This document shows, in pieces, positions 6,749 through 10,949 of a DNA stretch of 10,949 nt (position 1 is the first letter of the stretch; each line of letters starts with the position of its first letter). The DNA is taken from contig JAEMPZ010000106.1 in NCBI GenBank assembly GCA_022759065.1, positions 1 to 10,949 on the forward strand, in the 5' to 3' direction. A program made the translations under genes and the position numbers. The notes below the pieces were generated by a model, which had not been told where the DNA came from, made no database searches, and saw nothing but the letters and a program-made list of their open reading frames with translations. Source of the stretch: Acidobacteriota bacterium. Its GTDB lineage: Bacteria; Acidobacteriota; UBA4820; DSQY01.

Positions 6749-8067
6749 CGGCGCGCGCGCTTTTTGCCGCGCTGCTTTTGATGGTTGGCGCCGCGGCCGG
6801 AGCGCAGGAGACGCTGACGCTGTCCGGCGCTCTTGCGGAGGCGGCCACGAAATCAGACGCCGCCAAATCATCAGCGCTTCAGCTTCAGGAAGCTTCCCAG
6901 AAAACCGACGAGGTGAAATCGGCATACGTGCCCTCCGTGGACATCTCCGGCGGGCGCACGATGCTGAATAACGATCCCTTCTTCGCCTTCGGCCCGGTCA
7001 TCTTCCCGGCGGGCGAGCAGGACTACTGGAGCTACCAGTTGACGGCCAAGTACCTCCTCTGGGATTTCGGCCGCAGGAAGAGGGCGGTTGATGCCTCCCT
7101 AAGCCGGGAAACCGCCGTTGATAAGGCCGGCCGTGACGCGGTGGTCAAGAATCAACTGCAAGCGGCCGACAGTTATCTCGGAGCGCTGCTTTACGACTCG
7201 AGACACGAGGTCATCGCGCTGCGCAAGAAGGCGCTCCAGGACCACCTGCGCGTCGCGCGGGACCTTTTCGATCACGGCGTTGTCGCCCGAAACGACCTTT
7301 TGCGCACGGAAGTGGCGCTGAGAAACGTCGAGGACCAGGACAAGGATGCCGACAACGGCGCGACGATCGCCAGGCAGGCCCTGAACCGTTCGCTGGGGCG
7401 CGACCCTTCCGCCCCCGTGACGCTTGTCAAGGAGTTGCCCGCGGCGCCGCCGTTGCCATGGGACTCGGAGGGCGCCAAGAAGGCGGCCCTTGAGCGCAAC
7501 CCTTCCATAGCGGCGCTTGAGGCTCGCGTTCAGGCAGCCGAGGCCTCCGTTAATTTTGAGCGGCGCGAGGGGGCGCCAGCATTCGTGGCGGAGGCTTTCC
7601 ACAACTACTCGCAAAACCGGTACATGCTCTATCCCTACGTGACGGGCGCTTTTGTCGGCGTCTCGTGGAGCCTGGATGGAGGCGCGCGGCATGCCCGCCT
7701 TAGCCAATCAATGACAGAGGCCGATCTGGCGCGCGTGGCCCTCGATGACGCCCGGCGCGGCGTGGCCATCCAGGTTGAACAGGCTTATCGCGATTTCCAG
7801 CAGGCGGAGCGGGAGGAGCAAACGGCCGAAACGAACGTCAAGGCCTCTCTCGAAAACCTGCGTATCATCGAGGACCAGTACAAGGAAGGCATCGCCAAGA
7901 CGACCGACGTGTTGGACGCGGAGTCCATCCTGGCGGACAGCCGTTACACCCTCGCCGCGCAGCGGCTCAGGGCCTACCAGAAACAGGCCCAGTTGCTTGC
8001 CCTCTGCGGAGAGGACCTGGCGAAATTCTACTCGCAACTTCCAGCCGATTTAACGAAGGAGCCTTAA
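6694..8067 (+). CDS. TolC-family outer-membrane efflux channel
   Basis: A 457-residue outer-membrane factor that would form the trimeric exit duct of the tripartite pump. A signal peptide is visible with hydrophobic core LFAALLLMVGAAAG and a likely cut after Ala37 (AGA-QE). The mature protein has the two related OEP halves (about 40-240 and 255-450), each with long amphipathic coiled-coil helices. Repeat-type motifs include LLWDFGRRKRAVDAS in the first half and VSWSLDGGARHARLSQS in the second, followed by the usual EGIAKTTDVLDAES. The GTG start at 6694 is chosen because AGGAGG (6681-6686) is 7 nt upstream; it implies a 55-bp overlap with the regulator and a 20-residue basic n-region. A TTG at 6745, overlapping the regulator stop as TTGA, would give a shorter, also plausible signal peptide but has only a distant ribosome site. 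The stop is 1 bp before the adaptor gene. Confidence 0.94.
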   Translation: MRSASDGTFSKRGGHGPLTARALFAALLLMVGAAAGAQETLTLSGALAEAATKSDAAKSSALQLQEASQKTDEVKSAYVPSVDISGGRTMLNNDPFFAFGPVIFPAGEQDYWSYQLTAKYLLWDFGRRKRAVDASLSRETAVDKAGRDAVVKNQLQAADSYLGALLYDSRHEVIALRKKALQDHLRVARDLFDHGVVARNDLLRTEVALRNVEDQDKDADNGATIARQALNRSLGRDPSAPVTLVKELPAAPPLPWDSEGAKKAALERNPSIAALEARVQAAEASVNFERREGAPAFVAEAFHNYSQNRYMLYPYVTGAFVGVSWSLDGGARHARLSQSMTEADLARVALDDARRGVAIQVEQAYRDFQQAEREEQTAETNVKASLENLRIIEDQYKEGIAKTTDVLDAESILADSRYTLAAQRLRAYQKQAQLLALCGEDLAKFYSQLPADLTKEP

Positions 8068-8068
8068 A

Positions 8069-9067
8069 ATGATGGCCAAAGCGAAAAAATGGGTTAGCCT
8101 CGGAATTTTGCTCCTGCTTGTCGTCGTTGGCGCAGCCATCGGTTACGCGCGCTGGCGCCACAACCAGATATTCGTCACGACTGAGAATGCCTATGTTCAG
8201 GGCGACGTCTACATGGTTTCCTTCAAGGTCCCCGGCAAGATTCTTGAAGTCAACGTCACGGACAACCAGCCGGTGAAAGAGGGAGACGCCATCGCGGCCC
8301 TTGATCCCCATGATTACGACCTGATGATCAGTTCGGCTGAAGCAACGCTGGCCGAAGCGATTTCCGGGCTGGCGACCGACGAGGCCATGATAGCCCAGTA
8401 CAAGGCCCAGGTGGCGGCCGCCAAGAGCCAACTGGATCTCGCTGATACCGAATTGGCCCGCGTTGAAGCCCTTTACAAGCGCGAGTCGTTGCCTAAGCAG
8501 AACTACGACCGCGCGCTGGCACAGCAGCAGGTTGCAAGCGCGCAGCTTGAGGCCGCCAAAAAGGCCGTAGCCGCGTCTCAAGCCAAGCTCGTCGTATCGC
8601 AGGCCAAGGTGGATGGCGCCAGGGCCCGGCTTGAAAGCGCCAAGCTCCAGCGTTCTTACTGCACCGTCGTCGCGCCGGTCTCTGGATTCATCAGCAAGAA
8701 ATCCGGGGAGGCGGGCCAGGTCGTGGCCGCGGGCCAGCCGATCTGCGCCGTGGTGCCTCTGGGGCTCAAGGACATATGGGTTGAAGCCAACTACAAGGAG
8801 ACTCAGCTCAAGAGAGTGCGGCCAGGCCAGAAGGCCAGGATATGGGCGGACATTGACAAGAGCAGGGTCTACACCGGCACCGTGGAGAGCCTGTCCGCCG
8901 GCACCGGAGGGGCCTTTGCCTTGCTTCCGCCAGAGAACGCCACCGGCAACTGGGTCAAGATCGTCCAGCGGCTTCCAGTCAAGATCAAAATCAACCAGGA
9001 AAGCGACCCCAACCATGAGCTGAGGCTCGGCCTCACCGTGACCTGCGAAATTGACACGACCAAATAA
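8069..9067 (+). CDS. EmrA/HlyD-type periplasmic adaptor (membrane fusion protein)
   Basis: A 332-residue adaptor linking the inner-membrane transporter to the outer-membrane channel. A single N-terminal transmembrane anchor (about residues 8-28) is followed by the EmrA-like motif ENAYVQGD. Next comes the first half of a lipoyl domain (VPGKILEVNVTDNQPVKEGDAIAALDPHDY), a long Ala/Gln/Lys/Glu-rich coiled-coil hairpin (about 90-205), and the second lipoyl half (VVAPVSGFISKKSGEAGQVVAAGQ). A beta-barrel segment closes the protein. The motif order is that of EmrA partners of 14-TM MFS pumps rather than RND adaptors. It is somewhat shorter than E. coli EmrA (about 390). The ATG at 8069 has AAGGAG 7 nt upstream and lies 1 bp after the channel stop. 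The transporter follows 25 bp downstream. Confidence 0.94.
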   Translation: MMAKAKKWVSLGILLLLVVVGAAIGYARWRHNQIFVTTENAYVQGDVYMVSFKVPGKILEVNVTDNQPVKEGDAIAALDPHDYDLMISSAEATLAEAISGLATDEAMIAQYKAQVAAAKSQLDLADTELARVEALYKRESLPKQNYDRALAQQQVASAQLEAAKKAVAASQAKLVVSQAKVDGARARLESAKLQRSYCTVVAPVSGFISKKSGEAGQVVAAGQPICAVVPLGLKDIWVEANYKETQLKRVRPGQKARIWADIDKSRVYTGTVESLSAGTGGAFALLPPENATGNWVKIVQRLPVKIKINQESDPNHELRLGLTVTCEIDTTK

Positions 9068-9092
9068 TAAGTTTCGTGCGGAGAAGTTTCTT

Positions 9093-10643
9093 ATGTCCAT
9101 GACCACTTCGAACAAATACCTGATCGCCTTCACCGCCATGCTTGGGACGCTGATGGAGGTCGTTGACACCTCCGTCGCCAACGTGGCGTTGCCCCACATG
9201 CAGGGGACTTTCTCCGCTGGAACCGACGAGATCACGTGGGTCATCACGTCGTACCTGGTCGCCAACGCGGTCATCCTTCCGATCACCGGCTGGCTCGGGA
9301 ATTTCTTCGGCCGCAAGAGATTTTACCTTTCGTGCCTTGCCCTGTTCACGCTGGCCTCGCTGGGCTCGGGGGCCGCGCCGTCCCTATGGTTTCTAATCCT
9401 GATGCGCGTGATCCAGGGTTTCGCCGGCGGCGCCATGGTGCCGATGTCCCAGGCGATCCTCCTCGAATCCTTCCCGAAAGAAGAGCGCGGCAAAGCGATG
9501 GCGCTCTTCGGCGTGGGGGTGATTTTCGGACCCATCATCGGGCCGACGCTCGGAGGGTGGATCACCGACACCTGGAACTGGCGCTGGATTTTCTACATCA
9601 ACATCCCGGTGGGCGTGCTCGCCTTTTTGCTGGGGCTCGCCTTCATCGAAAACCCCGAATACATGAAGCGCCCCGAAGGAAAGGTGGACTACGCCAGCTT
9701 CTTCTTCATAGCGCTGGGCCTTGGGTCGCTCGAAGTATTTTTGAACCGCGGCCAGAGGTTCGACTGGTTCAAAAGCCCCTTCATAAAGACCTTTGCGGCG
9801 CTCGCCGCGCTTGGGATCGCCCTTTTCATCTGGCGCTCATTTACCGCCGAGAAGCCCCTCGTCAATCTGCGGCTTTTCAAGAACACCGAGTTCGCCACCG
9901 GCACGCTGCTGATTTTCCTGGTGGGGTTCGGCCTCTACGGCTCATTTGTCATGCTGCCCCTTTTCGTGCAGAACCTTCTCGGGTACACGGCCACGTGGGC
10001 GGGACTCGTGCTTTCGCCTGGCGGCATCGCCTCCCTCTTCGCCATGGTCTTTGTCGGGAACCTTATCGGAAAGGTTGACACGCGCTTTTTGGTGGTCGTG
10101 GGCGTGTTCATGAACATCCTATCGCTGTGGCTGTTGTGGTCCATCAACCTCGGAGTGGATTTCCAGTACGTCATGTGGTCGCGAATTTTTCAGGGGTTCG
10201 GGCTCGGATTCCTCTTTGTTCCCATCACTACCGCGGCCTACACGCGCATTCAAGCAACGCAGATGGGCGACGCCACCGGCCTTTTCAACCTGCTTCGCAA
10301 CGAGGGCGGCTCCGTTGGCATCGCCCTCTCCGCCACGCTTCTAAGCCAGCGCGCGCAGTTTCACCAAACAAGGCTGGTGGAAAACCTCACGCCGCTGAAC
10401 CCCGTTTACCAGGAACGATTGAACGCCCTGACGCAAGGCCTCTTCCTGCGGTCCGGCCACTCCGCTTATTCGTCGGGACAACTTGCCCTCGGCATCGTGC
10501 AGGGCGAACTTCAGCGCCAGGCCGTGCTGATGGCCTTCGTGGACGTTTTCTTCGTCCTGACCCTCGTCTTCGTCATGCTTCTGCCATTCATATTCCTGCT
10601 AAAGGGCAAAGCGCCAGCCGGCACAATGCCCCCCGGCCACTAA
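9093..10643 (+). CDS. EmrB/QacA-type MFS transporter (DHA2 family, 14 TM)
   Basis: A 516-residue inner-membrane proton antiporter that would export drugs, bile-salt-like or lipophilic compounds through the adaptor and channel. DHA2 hallmarks are present: VVDTSVANVALPHM in TM1 with Asp25, motif A GWLGNFFGRKR (66-76), motif B around LMRVIQGFAGG (Arg105, Gln108) and antiporter motif C GVGVIFGPIIGPTLGG (140-155). The rest is a series of hydrophobic segments consistent with 14 helices, ending in a short cytoplasmic tail. The ATG at 9093 is chosen because GGAGA lies 8 nt upstream; ATG 9099 would be too far from it, and upstream in-frame codons overlap the adaptor. It is the last gene of the operon. 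The actual substrate cannot be told from sequence. Confidence 0.95.
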   Translation: MSMTTSNKYLIAFTAMLGTLMEVVDTSVANVALPHMQGTFSAGTDEITWVITSYLVANAVILPITGWLGNFFGRKRFYLSCLALFTLASLGSGAAPSLWFLILMRVIQGFAGGAMVPMSQAILLESFPKEERGKAMALFGVGVIFGPIIGPTLGGWITDTWNWRWIFYINIPVGVLAFLLGLAFIENPEYMKRPEGKVDYASFFFIALGLGSLEVFLNRGQRFDWFKSPFIKTFAALAALGIALFIWRSFTAEKPLVNLRLFKNTEFATGTLLIFLVGFGLYGSFVMLPLFVQNLLGYTATWAGLVLSPGGIASLFAMVFVGNLIGKVDTRFLVVVGVFMNILSLWLLWSINLGVDFQYVMWSRIFQGFGLGFLFVPITTAAYTRIQATQMGDATGLFNLLRNEGGSVGIALSATLLSQRAQFHQTRLVENLTPLNPVYQERLNALTQGLFLRSGHSAYSSGQLALGIVQGELQRQAVLMAFVDVFFVLTLVFVMLLPFIFLLKGKAPAGTMPPGH

Positions 10644-10649
10644 CCGGCC

Positions 10650-10668
10650 ATGCGCAAAGCATAATTTT
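10650..10668 (+). terminator. Weak possible terminator after the efflux operon
   Basis: A short hairpin ATGC-GCAAA-GCAT is followed by AATTTT, 7 bp after the transporter stop. A GGCC...GGCC pair just upstream could add structure. The stem is only 4 bp and the T-run is short, so the evidence is weak. Confidence 0.25.
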
Positions 10669-10686
10669 GAATTAAGACGATAGACG

Positions 10687-10859
10687 GACGACGGTTGACG
10701 GACGCGCAAGCGCACAGTAAGAAGGTGAGAATGTAAGAAAGTTAGAAGGTCAACTAATGCAATTACCGCGCATTGATGCGCATCTTTCACCCTCTCACTT
10801 TCTAACTTTCTCACTCTCTCACTTTTTGTTGCATCATTCCAACACGTCAGACGGTCGTC
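10687..10859. repeat. Nested inverted-repeat element, MITE-like
   Basis: Three layers of inverted repeat share nearly one centre, about 10773-10774. The outer arms are GACGACGGTTGACG (10687-10700) against CGTCAGACGGTCGTC (10845-10859). The middle arms are four 8-bp units each, 10716-10747 (purine-rich, type GTAAGAAA) and 10794-10825 (CTCACTTT, CTAACTTT, CTCACTCT, CTCACTTT). The innermost is a perfect GCGCAT-TG-ATGCGC palindrome (10768-10781). The similarity may reach about 10681-10868. It occupies most of the gene-free 10644-10949 stretch. No coding capacity is credible. It could be a non-autonomous transposable element, a dispersed palindromic repeat, or an RNA that folds into a long hairpin. 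Confidence 0.65.
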
Positions 10860-10888
10860 GTTGGTCGAAAAAAGAAAAACACTCACCA

Positions 10889-10912
10889 CCAAGGCGCCAA
10901 GACACCAAGGGA
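10889..10912. repeat. Three-copy 8-bp tandem repeat (CCAAGRNR type)
   Basis: CCAAGGCG, CCAAGACA and CCAAGGGA follow one another in exact 8-bp phase just right of the nested inverted repeat. It is a short tandem array in non-coding DNA and resembles CACCAAG-rich intergenic repeats I associate with environmental bacterial genomes, from memory only. Confidence 0.55.
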
Positions 10913-10919
10913 AGACTCA

Positions 10920-10946
10920 CAGGGAGGACGGGGAGGTCAGGGAGGA
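10920..10946. repeat. Three-copy 9-bp tandem repeat (CAGGGAGGA type), may continue past the window
   Basis: CAGGGAGGA, CGGGGAGGT and CAGGGAGGA are in exact 9-bp phase up to three bases from the window end. The period differs from the 8-bp repeats to its left, so this is a separate array. Its right boundary is not visible. Confidence 0.55.
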
Positions 10947-10949
10947 AAG

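Noticed and set aside
7967..9316. Long open frame of 449 codons on the minus strand
   Set aside because: It lies opposite the adaptor gene and parts of the channel and transporter genes, all of which have clear families and ribosome sites. The translation shows no recognisable domain; long antisense frames are expected in GC-rich DNA.
10599..10892. 97-codon minus-strand frame over the repeat element
   Set aside because: It begins within the nested repeat region and runs into the transporter gene. Its Lys/Glu/Arg/Ser/Val repeats simply reflect the 8-bp tandem units (three units equal eight codons), so it is not credible as a protein.
10716..10946. Possible CRISPR array
   Set aside because: Repeat units are only 8-9 bp, contiguous and without spacers; two arrays are mirror images. 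No cas gene is present in the window.

Overview
The window suggests a GC-rich Gram-negative bacterium, most likely a deltaproteobacterium (Desulfobacterota or Myxococcota type). The evidence is a System I cytochrome c maturation pair in which CcmE has Cys instead of His at the heme-binding site (a variant known from Desulfovibrio-type bacteria and archaea), a bactofilin, and a tripartite efflux operon with its own outer-membrane channel. The lineage is inferred, not proven.

Left half (1 to 5941, all minus strand). The reading order is: an exported tricorn-type S41 protease (2633-5941), a bactofilin (2282-2629), a ThiE/TenI-family thiamin protein (1668-2285), ccmE (1124-1552) and the first 375 codons of ccmF (1-1127, cut by the window edge). 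Protease, bactofilin and thiE are separated by 3 bp or overlap by 4 bp, so they look co-transcribed. ccmE and ccmF also overlap by 4 bp. They may have their own promoter, because a TTGACC-17-TAGTAT element overlaps the thiE stop codon and is followed by a leader with a hairpin.

Centre (5942 to 6124). A compact divergent control region lies between the protease operon and a TetR-type regulator. It has a near-consensus promoter for the regulator (TTGACA-17-TATATT), a TATAAT box facing the protease, an 11-bp palindrome over the predicted protease start site, and a TTGGAAT direct repeat spaced exactly 20 bp across the regulator's -10 box.

Right half (6125 to 10643, plus strand). The order is: TetR regulator, TolC-family outer-membrane channel, EmrA/HlyD-type periplasmic adaptor and EmrB-type 14-TM MFS transporter. 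The genes overlap or abut and form one self-regulated drug or metabolite exporter that spans both membranes.

Right edge (10644 to 10949). There is no credible gene. A nested inverted-repeat element of about 175-190 bp, made largely of 8-bp units, resembles a MITE or dispersed palindromic repeat. It is followed by short tandem repeats with 8-bp and 9-bp periods that run to the window edge.

The individual protein families are known. The points most worth a second look are the CxxxY CcmE, the reassigned ThiE/TenI active site, the operon linking protease, bactofilin and thiamin enzyme, the symmetric divergent control region and the nested repeat at the right edge. I did not find evidence of a wholly new defence or mobile system.
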